A stretch of 22,082 nucleotides of DNA, taken from positions 1-22,082 of IMG/VR virus record IMGVR_UViG_3300037427_003057; one strand, given 5' to 3'. The translations under genes were made by a program, and so were the position numbers. Source of the stretch: a virus. Shown here piece after piece: positions 15,026 through 21,273 of this stretch. Under the pieces are notes generated by a model. The model made no database searches. It saw only the letters and a list, made by a program, of their open reading frames with translations, and was not told where the DNA came from. Positions within the stretch are counted from its first letter, which is position 1. Every line of letters starts with the position of its first letter.

Positions 15026-15497
15026 AGTTATACTTATAGGAAAGGCCGCTGCCGGAAAAGATCATATGAGAAAGGTCTTAGAAGGTAGAGGTTTTAAGTA
15101 TGGAACTTCTTATACTACTCGACCACCTAGAAAAGGTGAAATTGACGGTAGAGATTATTACTTTATATCAGAAGAAGATTTTAAACATTATGCCGAAAAT
15201 AATTTTTGGTATGAATATGTTCAATTCAACGGTTGGTATTATGGATCAAGTGTAGAACAATTTAAAGAGACATGTAATTTATTTGTTATGACACCAAAAG
15301 GTGTAAGTGCAATCAATCCAATTGAAAGAAAAAAATGTACTATCATTTATTTAGATATACCTTTAGAAATTAGAAGAAAGAGATTAGAAGAAAGAGGTGA
15401 TGTAAATGATAAAATTGAAAGAAGATTAGCCGCTGACGAAAAAGATTTTGAAGGCTTTACTGATTTTGATATTGTAGTAAACAATCCTAACTTTTAA
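15018..15497 (+). CDS. Guanylate-kinase-like nucleotide kinase
   Basis: A 159-residue P-loop kinase of the guanylate kinase fold, expected to phosphorylate a (deoxy)nucleoside monophosphate. Motifs: P-loop GKAAAGKD (residues 8-15), nucleotide-binding SYTTRPPRKGEIDGRDYYF (about 32-52), and a C-terminal Arg-rich lid region (RRKRLEERGD). It is shorter than cellular Gmk (about 200). The residue after the P-loop Lys is Asp, not Ser/Thr. An upstream TTG at 14991 would add nine residues encoded by the repeat of the preceding gene; ATG 15018 is preferred because it places MNKVILIGKAAAGKD in the usual way. The substrate may be a modified dNMP, given the gp42-like gene nearby. Confidence 0.82.
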   Translation: MNKVILIGKAAAGKDHMRKVLEGRGFKYGTSYTTRPPRKGEIDGRDYYFISEEDFKHYAENNFWYEYVQFNGWYYGSSVEQFKETCNLFVMTPKGVSAINPIERKKCTIIYLDIPLEIRRKRLEERGDVNDKIERRLAADEKDFEGFTDFDIVVNNPNF

Positions 15498-15498
15498 A

Positions 15499-15512
15499 CA
15501 TATAAAAATAAA
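15499..15512 (+). promoter_or_regulatory. CATATAAAAATAAA element before the thymidylate-kinase-like gene
   Basis: An identical copy of the 14-nt element immediately after the preceding stop codon and 3 nt before the ATG at 15516. Confidence 0.5.
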
Positions 15513-15515
15513 CAT

Positions 15516-16127
15516 ATGAGTAAATTCATTATTATAGAAGGTACCGATAATGTAGGTAAAGATACACAACAAGATCTAATAATTAAAAAGATGGATAATA
15601 ATGTATTTCATAAATTACATTATTCATCTCTTCCTTTTAAAGATGATAAAGATAAACATGCTACTTACTCTAAAAAGATGTATGATAGTATGTTTAAATT
15701 AATGATGAAATCTAAACTAGGTGAACAGCCTACTGATGAACCTATTAATCTTATATTTAATAGATCTCATTTAGGTGAAACTGTTTATTCTCCACTTTAT
15801 AGAGGTTACTCTGGTGATTATGTTTTTGAGATTGAAAAGAAATACACTAAAGCATTAAGAGAAGATTTATATTTAATTACATTAACTAATGATCCTCATA
15901 CTATACTAAAAAGAGATGATGGTAAATCATTTTATGGTAATGAAGAAGAAGTAAAGGCAGAGGTTGATGGTTTTAGGAGAGCTCATCGTTTAAGTACAAT
16001 TAAAAATAAACTACATGTTGATGTAGGTACTATGAGTGCTGAAGAGGTTTCTAATATTATTATTGAATTTTTAAATCATGAAAATACAATAACAGGCGAA
16101 TCTAAACAATTAAATATGTTTGTATAA
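15516..16127 (+). CDS. Thymidylate-kinase-like dNMP kinase
   Basis: A 203-residue P-loop kinase with an N-terminal FIIIEGTDNVGKDTQQDLI, the Walker A form typical of thymidylate kinases (GxDxxGK(S/D)T). The central FNRSHLGETVYSPLYRGYSG stretch corresponds to the Asp-Arg-Tyr/Ser substrate region of Tmk, with Asn in place of the usual Asp. The product would make dTDP or another dNDP for phage DNA synthesis. It overlaps the next small gene by one base, so it is part of the same operon as the gp42-like gene. Substrate specificity cannot be read from the sequence. Confidence 0.8.
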   Translation: MSKFIIIEGTDNVGKDTQQDLIIKKMDNNVFHKLHYSSLPFKDDKDKHATYSKKMYDSMFKLMMKSKLGEQPTDEPINLIFNRSHLGETVYSPLYRGYSGDYVFEIEKKYTKALREDLYLITLTNDPHTILKRDDGKSFYGNEEEVKAEVDGFRRAHRLSTIKNKLHVDVGTMSAEEVSNIIIEFLNHENTITGESKQLNMFV

Positions 16128-16315
16128 TGGGTAGCTGGGAAGATGTATTCTATGAAGTCACTGCTGAAGTTGAATCACTTGGTTTAAAAAAAGAGTTTGA
16201 TAAAAAGCTAAAAGAGTTACGAAATGATGATAATTACAAATATCATGAAGTAAGAGATAGGTGGCAAGTAGCATTACAACAAATAAAAGAAGAACAGAAA
16301 AATAATAAAAAATGA
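16127..16315 (+). CDS. Hypothetical small helical protein (62 residues)
   Basis: Not identified. The 62-residue product is highly charged and helical (VTAEVESLGLKKEFDKKLKE, then RDRWQVALQQIKEE). Its gene is coupled on both sides: TAATG with the kinase before and ATGA with the gp42-like gene after. A small accessory or regulatory subunit of the neighbouring enzymes is possible but unproven. Confidence 0.6.
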   Translation: MGSWEDVFYEVTAEVESLGLKKEFDKKLKELRNDDNYKYHEVRDRWQVALQQIKEEQKNNKK

Positions 16316-17205
16316 GAACATACAGAGGAGATACATTTGCTGATGTTTATGAAAAAGCATTAAGAGATACATTAGAGAATCCTGAGTATACTTCTTCACC
16401 AAGAGGTATGGAGATTAAGGAAATATGTAATGCAGCTTTAGTAATAGATGATCCTTATTTTCCACTTTATGAAAATGAAGTAAGGAGTAGTCAATTTAAA
16501 TATATTGCAGGTGAAACTGTTTGGTATTTTACAGGCAGAAAGGATATTAATTTTATTGATAAGTTTTCAAAGTTTTGGAAACAATTAGATAATGGTGATG
16601 GTACTGTAAATTCTGCTTATGGTAATCTTATATTTAAAGAACCTCTTTCTGATGGTAGAAATCAATGGCAATGGGCATTAGATTCTTTAATAGAAGATAG
16701 AGATTCAAGGCAAGCAATTTTACATTTTAATAAACCATCTCACCAATGGCAAGGTAATAAAGATTTTGTATGTACTCTTAATGGTGTATTTCAAATCAGA
16801 GATAACAGATTAAACTTTACAGTTGATATGAGATCCAACGATCTTATCTTAGGTACAGCAACTGATATTGCATTCTTCTGTTTATTACAACAACAAATGT
16901 TAAAGCATTTACAGTTACATTATCCTAATCTTAAAATGGGTAACTATACTCACATTGTACATTCACTTCATATTTATGAAAGACATTTTGATTTAGTTAA
17001 AAGAATGTTAGCTGGCCCGTTTATTCAAATGTCCTATCCACCTTTAAAAGAAAATCTTATTACAACAAAAGGTCATCCTACTGATAATATGAATCTTTTA
17101 GAATTAGATATTTCAAATGATCCTCCATTAGGATTCTTAACAACTACTTTAGAAGATCCACTATTCAGATGGTTATCATCTTACAGTAAGGACTCTGATA
17201 TATAA
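16312..17205 (+). CDS. 42: dCMP hydroxymethylase / thymidylate synthase family (T4 gp42-like)
   Basis: A 297-residue enzyme of the thymidylate synthase fold. Catalytic Cys is C154 in DFVCT, followed by MRSND (R174, D177), and SLHIYERH near the end supplies the His/Tyr sugar contacts. Position 185 is Asp (GTATDIA), exactly 31 residues after the Cys. In dUMP-using thymidylate synthase this place is Asn (E. coli N177); in T4 dCMP hydroxymethylase it is Asp (D179), which contacts cytosine. Other gp42-like marks are FVCT instead of PPCH, and VNSAYG instead of GPVYG. The likely reaction is therefore hydroxymethylation (or methylation) of dCMP with a folate cofactor, leading to modified cytosine in DNA. 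It is longer than gp42 (246). ATG overlaps the upstream TGA. Confidence 0.82.
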   Translation: MRTYRGDTFADVYEKALRDTLENPEYTSSPRGMEIKEICNAALVIDDPYFPLYENEVRSSQFKYIAGETVWYFTGRKDINFIDKFSKFWKQLDNGDGTVNSAYGNLIFKEPLSDGRNQWQWALDSLIEDRDSRQAILHFNKPSHQWQGNKDFVCTLNGVFQIRDNRLNFTVDMRSNDLILGTATDIAFFCLLQQQMLKHLQLHYPNLKMGNYTHIVHSLHIYERHFDLVKRMLAGPFIQMSYPPLKENLITTKGHPTDNMNLLELDISNDPPLGFLTTTLEDPLFRWLSSYSKDSDI

Positions 17206-17219
17206 TAAAATAAATCAAA

Positions 17220-18431
17220 GTGTTGAAATATCTAAAACTTTTTGAACAATTTTTAACAGAAAAGAAACCTAAGGGAGCTCCTGACTTCCATCATTCTGAT
17301 GCACCTGATGCTGAAGGTCGTTTTAGAGATTTAAGTCCTAAGAAATTAGCCGCATGGTTAATTAAAACCAGAAAAAAGGATTTAAAAAGAATTAGCGGTT
17401 CTTTAACTCAGCAGGTGGTATTTAATAGAAAGAGTGATCCTAAATATGCTGATAAGATGGAAAAGACCAGAATTGAAGTATATAAACAATTAGGTAGAAA
17501 GGATTTATTAGAAGAGTCGGTTAATAATGAAAATGGTTTAGGTAAAGTTTATTTAGCTTTTAGAGAAGACAGCGGTCAGAGATGGTGGACATATAAAGGT
17601 TTTGCTGGAAATAAGTTTTTTAAACAATTACATGAAAACAACTTAGATGATATTGATATTAATCCTGATTACCCAGTTTTAACATATCATACAGATACTG
17701 TTAATAAACTAATAAAAGCTGGTAAGATTAAAAAAGAAAATGTTTATAATCATCCAGATCATATTTCAAAATCTGGATCTAAGGAAGAATTTCATAAACT
17801 TGTTGGAGAAGATGAAAATATACCTAAGACTGTTTATTCTAAAAATGATGCCTTAGAAAATTTAACCTTTCCTATTATTGCAAAACCTGCAAGAGGTCAT
17901 AGTGGAGAAGGTATACAAATTATTGAAAAACCAGATTTAATGGAAGATGTAGATGAAAAGATATTCGATACATTTTCTGAATATATTGATAAAGCCGAAG
18001 AACATAGATTTATAAACTTTAAAGGAAAGCCAATTTTTTGGATGGAGAGAACTCCTTTGAATGAAAAAGCTAAAAGTGGTAAAGGTACTGCTAAAGAAGC
18101 TATGGAATTCGGATATGCTAAAAGAGATTTAAAAGATTTACCTAAAGATTATAAAAAAGTATTAGAAAAGTTCTGTAAGATTTATGAAGATTTGCCTTAT
18201 ATGTGTTTTGATGTAATGAAAGGCAAGAATGGAAAAGTTTACATTATTGAATCTAATGCTCAACCTGGAGTACCTTTTGATTCTACTATTGAAGCTTATA
18301 AACATATCTATGAAGATTTTTATAAGAAACCTCTCGATGAAGAAAGTTTAACCAAATTAAATGAATATGCTAAAACTATGATTGAAAAGACCCTCAAGAA
18401 AGATGGGGGAAAAAGATTTTCAATTAAATAG
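17220..18431 (+). CDS. ATP-grasp protein with capsid-targeting-like N-terminus
   Basis: A 403-residue, three-part protein. Residues 1-14 (KYLKLFEQFLTE) look like the capsid-targeting peptide of T4 internal proteins, ending in the Leu-x-Glu pattern cut by the prohead protease. Residues about 15-95 form a basic, helical module (DLSPKKLAAWLIKTR, RISGSLTQQVVFNRK). Residues about 105-385 are an ATP-grasp fold: IAKPARGHSGEG (K222) and, for metal binding, D331 in CFDVMKG with E344 and N346 in IIESNAQPG. ATP-grasp enzymes join a carboxylate to an amine or thiol; the substrate is unknown. No ATG fits: the frame opens with GTG (17220) then TTG (17223), either of which could start; TTG would give a protein opening MKYLKLFEQ. 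Confidence 0.78.
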   Translation: MLKYLKLFEQFLTEKKPKGAPDFHHSDAPDAEGRFRDLSPKKLAAWLIKTRKKDLKRISGSLTQQVVFNRKSDPKYADKMEKTRIEVYKQLGRKDLLEESVNNENGLGKVYLAFREDSGQRWWTYKGFAGNKFFKQLHENNLDDIDINPDYPVLTYHTDTVNKLIKAGKIKKENVYNHPDHISKSGSKEEFHKLVGEDENIPKTVYSKNDALENLTFPIIAKPARGHSGEGIQIIEKPDLMEDVDEKIFDTFSEYIDKAEEHRFINFKGKPIFWMERTPLNEKAKSGKGTAKEAMEFGYAKRDLKDLPKDYKKVLEKFCKIYEDLPYMCFDVMKGKNGKVYIIESNAQPGVPFDSTIEAYKHIYEDFYKKPLDEESLTKLNEYAKTMIEKTLKKDGGKRFSIK

Positions 18432-18493
18432 TAAAAAAGTTCCTAAAAGCTTTTCAGTTCCCAACAAAATTGTTTATATTTAATCTGTATATT

Positions 18494-18529
18494 ATGAAAC
18501 AATATACTGTAAATCAATTATATGAATAG
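18494..18529 (+). CDS. Possible 11-codon leader ORF
   Basis: ATG 18494 opens an 11-codon frame (MKQYTVNQLYE) that stops at TAG 18527-18529, overlapping the next gene's start (18522) by 8 nt. This overlap type is common between real genes here, so translational coupling or a leader peptide is possible. With only 11 codons, chance cannot be excluded. The 62 nt before it are AT-rich with a palindrome AAAAGCTTTT at 18445-18454 and no convincing terminator. Confidence 0.3.
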   Translation: MKQYTVNQLYE

Positions 18530-19052
18530 AGAAATACCTAAAGATTTTTATATTACTTCTGATACATGGTTCGGTAGACCACAGATTCTTCAAATTGCAA
18601 ACAGACGAGATTTTCAAACTATTGAAGAAATGGATGCTGTTTTAATTAAAAATTGGAATAAGAAAGTAAAAAAGAATGATGTAGTATTTCATCTAGGAAA
18701 TTTTGCATGGGATCCAATAACAGCACGTAAAGTTCTTAAGAAATTAAATGGAACTATCTTCTTTTTAAAAGGTAGTCAAGATGATGCTTTAGTAGAGGTG
18801 ATACATGAATTTCCTAATGCTAGTTTTTTAGATAATGATATTATTGAATTAATAGATTTTGATTTAGTATTTTGTCATTATCCATTATCCGTTTGGAACG
18901 GTAAAGATTCAGGCACTATTCATATGCATGGTCATACAGTATTTTCTCATAAGACAGATCTAAAAATTGAAAACAGATTTAATGTCTGTTCCGATTTTTG
19001 GGGATTCACACCTATAAATTATCTAACCTTAAAAGACTTCATAAATGGCTAA
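18522..19052 (+). CDS. Calcineurin-like metallophosphoesterase fold, metal site degenerate
   Basis: A 176-residue protein that follows the layout of small phage/bacterial metallophosphoesterases: ITSDTWFG at 11-18, MDAVLIKNWNKKV at 37-49, VVFHLGNFAW at 54-63, FFLKGSQDD at 80-88, FCHYPLSVW at 117-125, MHGHTVF at 135-141. Nearly every metal-ligand motif is altered: D-x-H is D14-T-W16, Gly-Asp is G59-N60, Gly-Asn-His-Asp is G84-S-Q-D87, and Gly-His-x-His is G137-H-T-V140. H119 and H138 remain. The fold seems kept but two-metal catalysis is doubtful, so it may be a binding protein or act on an unusual substrate. It overlaps the sigma-factor gene by 8 nt (ATGGCTAA). Confidence 0.8.
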   Translation: MNREIPKDFYITSDTWFGRPQILQIANRRDFQTIEEMDAVLIKNWNKKVKKNDVVFHLGNFAWDPITARKVLKKLNGTIFFLKGSQDDALVEVIHEFPNASFLDNDIIELIDFDLVFCHYPLSVWNGKDSGTIHMHGHTVFSHKTDLKIENRFNVCSDFWGFTPINYLTLKDFING

Positions 19053-19683
19053 AAGAACAAAGAAGACATACAAAGAACTTGCAATAGAATTTAAAAAGAC
19101 AAGAAACGAAAAAGTATATAATGAATTATATGCTAAGATGAGACCAGGTTTATGGTCATATACAAATAATATTGTAAAAGATCCACACGTTGCTGATGAT
19201 ATTGTTTCAACAACTTTAACAACAGTGTATTTAAAAATTGATCAATATAATGAAGATTATCAAATTACAACATGGGCATATCGTATCGCATATAATGAAT
19301 GCATAGGTTGGATAAGATACAGAAATAGAAAGGTAAGTATGAATGCATTTACTGACAAAGGGATTGATCCTCCAACATTTATGTTACCAGATATTGACAC
19401 AGATAATTCAATGCCACCAACAGAAGCAGATCACTGGGAAGCTGAACATATTCTAAATGAAAAAGTAAGATTAACTAAAGAAGCAATAAAAGCTTTACCT
19501 CCAATGTATAAGAGATTTATGGAAGAAAGGTTTTTAAATAAGAAATCTTATAATGACATTTTAGACATAATGAAAACTCACGAAAAAGACATTAACTTAC
19601 AAACCGTGAAAAACCGCATATTTAGAGGAAGGAGAATAGTCAGAAAACAGCTGGAAAGCATGAAATTGTTCTTGGAGGCATAA
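19045..19683 (+). CDS. Small sigma-70 family (ECF-like) sigma factor
   Basis: A 212-residue sigma factor with only regions 2 and 4. Region 2 spans about 30-98: YTNNIVKDPHVADDIVSTT is the core-binding helix (2.2-like), and TWAYRIAYNECIGWIRYRNRK is the DNA-melting/-10 helix (2.3-2.4-like). A linker (about 100-140) is acidic and Pro-rich. Region 4 (about 145-205) contains EAIKALPPMYKRFMEERFLNKKSYNDI and a helix-turn-helix ending TVKNRIFRGRRIVRKQL. It would bind host RNA polymerase and direct it to phage promoters; T4 gp55 (185 residues) is the functional parallel for late genes. The TATAAAAATAAA elements are candidate targets. The gene overlaps the end of the phosphoesterase-like gene. Confidence 0.88.
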   Translation: MAKRTKKTYKELAIEFKKTRNEKVYNELYAKMRPGLWSYTNNIVKDPHVADDIVSTTLTTVYLKIDQYNEDYQITTWAYRIAYNECIGWIRYRNRKVSMNAFTDKGIDPPTFMLPDIDTDNSMPPTEADHWEAEHILNEKVRLTKEAIKALPPMYKRFMEERFLNKKSYNDILDIMKTHEKDINLQTVKNRIFRGRRIVRKQLESMKLFLEA

Positions 19684-19706
19684 ATACATAAAAAACAGAT
19701 AATACT

Positions 19707-20159
19707 ATGTACATAATAGATTTATATAATGAACTCCGTATTTGGAGAAAAATAAAAAAGATTGCAAAAGATGCAGAAAAGAAACTTAATGAAAAAGGAT
19801 TTAGGGTTGACTGGGTTGGTAGAATCTATACAGTTATAAATTTACCAGAGGAAGTTGTAACTGCTCCTATATCTCAAGAAGGTTATGTTTTAATGAAACT
19901 TAGAGAACATGATAAATTTTTAATGGACTTAGGAATAGCAGATTATGTTTCTCCAGAATTCAGTCCGATTGAAGGAACAGATTCATTCTTATTAGTTTTA
20001 TCAGCAGATCGAGAATATCTAAAATTAAAACCATTCCTATTTTCATTACTTAAAACAACAGGTTTGTTACTTTTACTTAGAGTATTATATGTACTCTTTG
20101 AATCACACAGTGAAAAAATAAGTGAGTTATGGAACCAAATGATAACAACGATATTTTAA
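19707..20159 (+). CDS. Hypothetical protein with C-terminal membrane segment
   Basis: Not identified. The 150-residue product begins with a basic amphipathic helix (YNELRIWRKIKKIAKDAEKKL), has a mixed alpha/beta middle with GRIYTVINLPEEV and FSPIEGTDSFLLVLSADREY, and one hydrophobic stretch near the C-terminus (LFSLLKTTGLLLLLRVLYVLF, about 113-133). The profile could suit a membrane-anchored or virion-associated protein. It overlaps the following gene by 31 nt. Confidence 0.62.
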   Translation: MYIIDLYNELRIWRKIKKIAKDAEKKLNEKGFRVDWVGRIYTVINLPEEVVTAPISQEGYVLMKLREHDKFLMDLGIADYVSPEFSPIEGTDSFLLVLSADREYLKLKPFLFSLLKTTGLLLLLRVLYVLFESHSEKISELWNQMITTIF

Positions 20160-20371
20160 AAAACATAAATGATATTGAATATAAAGTAAAAGAATTAGAA
20201 AAAGAAAAAGAAATCATCCAAGATAATTGTAAACATAAAGAATGGACAATTAATTTTGATGAACAAAGATCAATTAAAAGATATTGCTCAGAATGCAAGA
20301 GGGAGTTAGGTTATGCGACAAAACAAGAAGAGCAAAATTTTTTAAAGCCGAAAGGCTCAAAGAATACATAG
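20129..20371 (+). CDS. Small coiled-coil protein with zinc-binding-like Cys/His pairs
   Basis: An 80-residue protein overlapping the end of the previous gene by 31 nt in another frame. Residues 8-32 form a charged coiled coil (INDIEYKVKELEKEKEIIQ). It is followed by CKHKEW and, 17 residues on, CSECKRELGY, four potential zinc ligands (Cys-x-His and Cys-x-x-Cys) spaced as in small zinc fingers or treble clefs. The rest is basic and Gln-rich. It may bind nucleic acid or a protein partner; the family is not recognised. The last codons overlap two hairpins (AGCC-GAAA-GGCT at 20346-20357, and 20366-20388). Confidence 0.65.
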   Translation: MEPNDNNDILKNINDIEYKVKELEKEKEIIQDNCKHKEWTINFDEQRSIKRYCSECKRELGYATKQEEQNFLKPKGSKNT

Positions 20372-20388
20372 GAAAAGGTTTTCTATGT
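20366..20388 (+). terminator. Hairpin at the end of the sigma-factor unit
   Basis: A 10-bp stem including one G-U pair, starting ACATAGGAAA and closing TTTCTATGT, with a 3-nt loop. It straddles the stop codon of the 80-residue gene. No T run follows, so it may instead stabilise or end-protect the transcript. Confidence 0.4.
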
Positions 20389-20390
20389 TA

Positions 20391-20406
20391 GGGGAAATAG
20401 TTCCCC
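20391..20406 (+). terminator. Second tandem hairpin, GGGGAA-ATAG-TTCCCC
   Basis: A perfect 6-bp stem with a 4-nt loop, 2 nt after the preceding hairpin. It is G/C-rich in an AT-rich genome. The following bases (GCTTAATTAAATT) lack a proper T tract, so this could be a weak terminator or part of the leader of the next gene. Confidence 0.4.
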
Positions 20407-20442
20407 GCTTAATTAAATTAATAACAAAAAAAAATTTTAAAA

Positions 20443-20868
20443 ATGAAAAAATTAATTTTAAGTTTGATGTTAGTAGTTGGAATTACACTTTCAACTTCTG
20501 CGCAAAATGCAAAAGGAGATTGGTACGTAGGTACAGGTGACATCGCTGATGTTGCATGGACTGAGTGGTCAGTTTCACCGACTTTAGGTTACGGAGTATC
20601 CGATAAGTTAATGGTTGGTTTATCTTTAGCACAAGCTGATTCGTCTGAGGACTTATCAATGGATTTGCATGCTAGATACTTTTTAAATGCAATGGGACAA
20701 GACTTTTTCTTGTACGCTGCAATGGGCGACATGGAAACTGATAACCTTTCATTAGGTTTAGGTAAAATGTTTACTATACACAAAAGTGTTTTTGTAGAGC
20801 CAAAGGTTGTTTATCACACGAGTGAAAAAACAACAAACATGATGTTAGGTTTCGGATTGAAATTTTAA
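20443..20868 (+). CDS. Secreted outer-membrane beta-barrel-like protein
   Basis: A 141-residue protein with a classical signal peptide (MKKLILSLMLVVGITLSTSAQ, likely cut after Ala 20), the form usual in Bacteroidota. The mature part alternates polar and hydrophobic residues in short strands (SVSPTLGYGVSDKLMVGLSLAQ, LSMDLHARYFL, FFLYAAMG, LSLGLGKMF, VFVEPKVVYHT, MMLGFGLKF) and ends in Phe, as outer-membrane beta-barrels do; an eight-strand barrel would fit. It has an A-rich leader like strongly expressed Bacteroidota genes and uses more C-ending codons than neighbours, hinting at host origin or high expression. A cargo gene changing the host surface, for example to block superinfection, is a reasonable guess only. 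Confidence 0.75.
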   Translation: MKKLILSLMLVVGITLSTSAQNAKGDWYVGTGDIADVAWTEWSVSPTLGYGVSDKLMVGLSLAQADSSEDLSMDLHARYFLNAMGQDFFLYAAMGDMETDNLSLGLGKMFTIHKSVFVEPKVVYHTSEKTTNMMLGFGLKF

Positions 20869-20889
20869 TAACATAAAAACCAAAAGTAT

Positions 20890-20921
20890 AAGGAGACCAG
20901 GTCATTAGATCTGGTTTCCTT
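20890..20921 (+). terminator. Terminator-like hairpin after the beta-barrel gene
   Basis: AAGGAGACCAG (20890-20900) pairs with CTGGTTTCCTT (20911-20921) in an 11-bp stem with one G-U pair and a 10-nt loop. The T-rich tail is short (TTTAATT), so readthrough into the next gene is likely. Confidence 0.6.
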
Positions 20922-20948
20922 TAATTAAAAACAAAAAAAATCAAAATT

Positions 20949-21173
20949 ATGAAAGATATATTTTCAAAAATAGGTGACTTCTTAGGAGGTCTTACAACAG
21001 TTTTGTTATCATTTGTTTCATTAAGTATCTTAGCTGAAGTTATTTTCGGTTTAGGTATTTTCGGAACGTCTGTAGTAACAAACGTGATGGAGATTGTTAA
21101 AGTATTAGGTGACGGTGGTTTCATCGGCTTAGTTGCTTTATTAATCCTTTGGTCAGTATTTGATAAAAAATAA
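20949..21173 (+). CDS. Small two-helix membrane protein (74 residues)
   Basis: The 74-residue product has an amphipathic start (MKDIFSKIGDFLGG), one long hydrophobic helix (LTTVLLSFVSLSILAEVIFGLGIFG, about 15-40) and a second near the C-terminus (GGFIGLVALLILWSVF), then DKK. This topology fits an inner-membrane protein with both ends on one side. Holins can look like this but no family match is recognised and no endolysin is next to it. It is paired with the secreted beta-barrel gene, has the same kind of A-rich leader, and is closed by a strong terminator, so the two form a small independent cassette. Confidence 0.68.
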   Translation: MKDIFSKIGDFLGGLTTVLLSFVSLSILAEVIFGLGIFGTSVVTNVMEIVKVLGDGGFIGLVALLILWSVFDKK

Positions 21174-21193
21174 TACTTAAACTAATTCATATT

Positions 21194-21225
21194 AAACCAG
21201 TAGCAGCAATGTTACTGGTTTTTTT
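21194..21225 (+). terminator. Strong rho-independent terminator
   Basis: AAACCAGTA (21194-21202) pairs perfectly with TACTGGTTT (21213-21221) over a 10-nt loop, with seven T at 21219-21225. It ends the membrane cassette. The stretch after the stem, TTTTTTTGTCTT, is the same as at the sheath-tube terminator. Confidence 0.9.
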
Positions 21226-21249
21226 GTCTTAAACTTTATTAATTTTTTG

Positions 21250-21263
21250 CATATAAAAATAAA
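21250..21263 (+). promoter_or_regulatory. CATATAAAAATAAA element before the last operon
   Basis: The fourth identical 14-nt copy, 25 nt after the strong terminator and 10 nt before the ATG at 21274. Because it directly follows a terminator and opens a new unit, this copy is the best argument that the element is a promoter. Confidence 0.55.
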
Positions 21264-21273
21264 CAAATTATTA

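Noticed and set aside
16312-17205. Plain thymidylate synthase (thyA) call
   Set aside because: The position that decides uracil versus cytosine is Asp185 and other motifs agree with dCMP hydroxymethylase, so ThyA is the less likely reading.
18445-18454. Palindrome AAAAGCTTTT as terminator or operator
   Set aside because: A 10-bp AT-rich palindrome with no loop or T tract is expected by chance in such DNA.
20949-21173. Naming the 74-residue membrane protein a holin
   Set aside because: Topology alone fits many small membrane proteins and no endolysin or spanin is adjacent.
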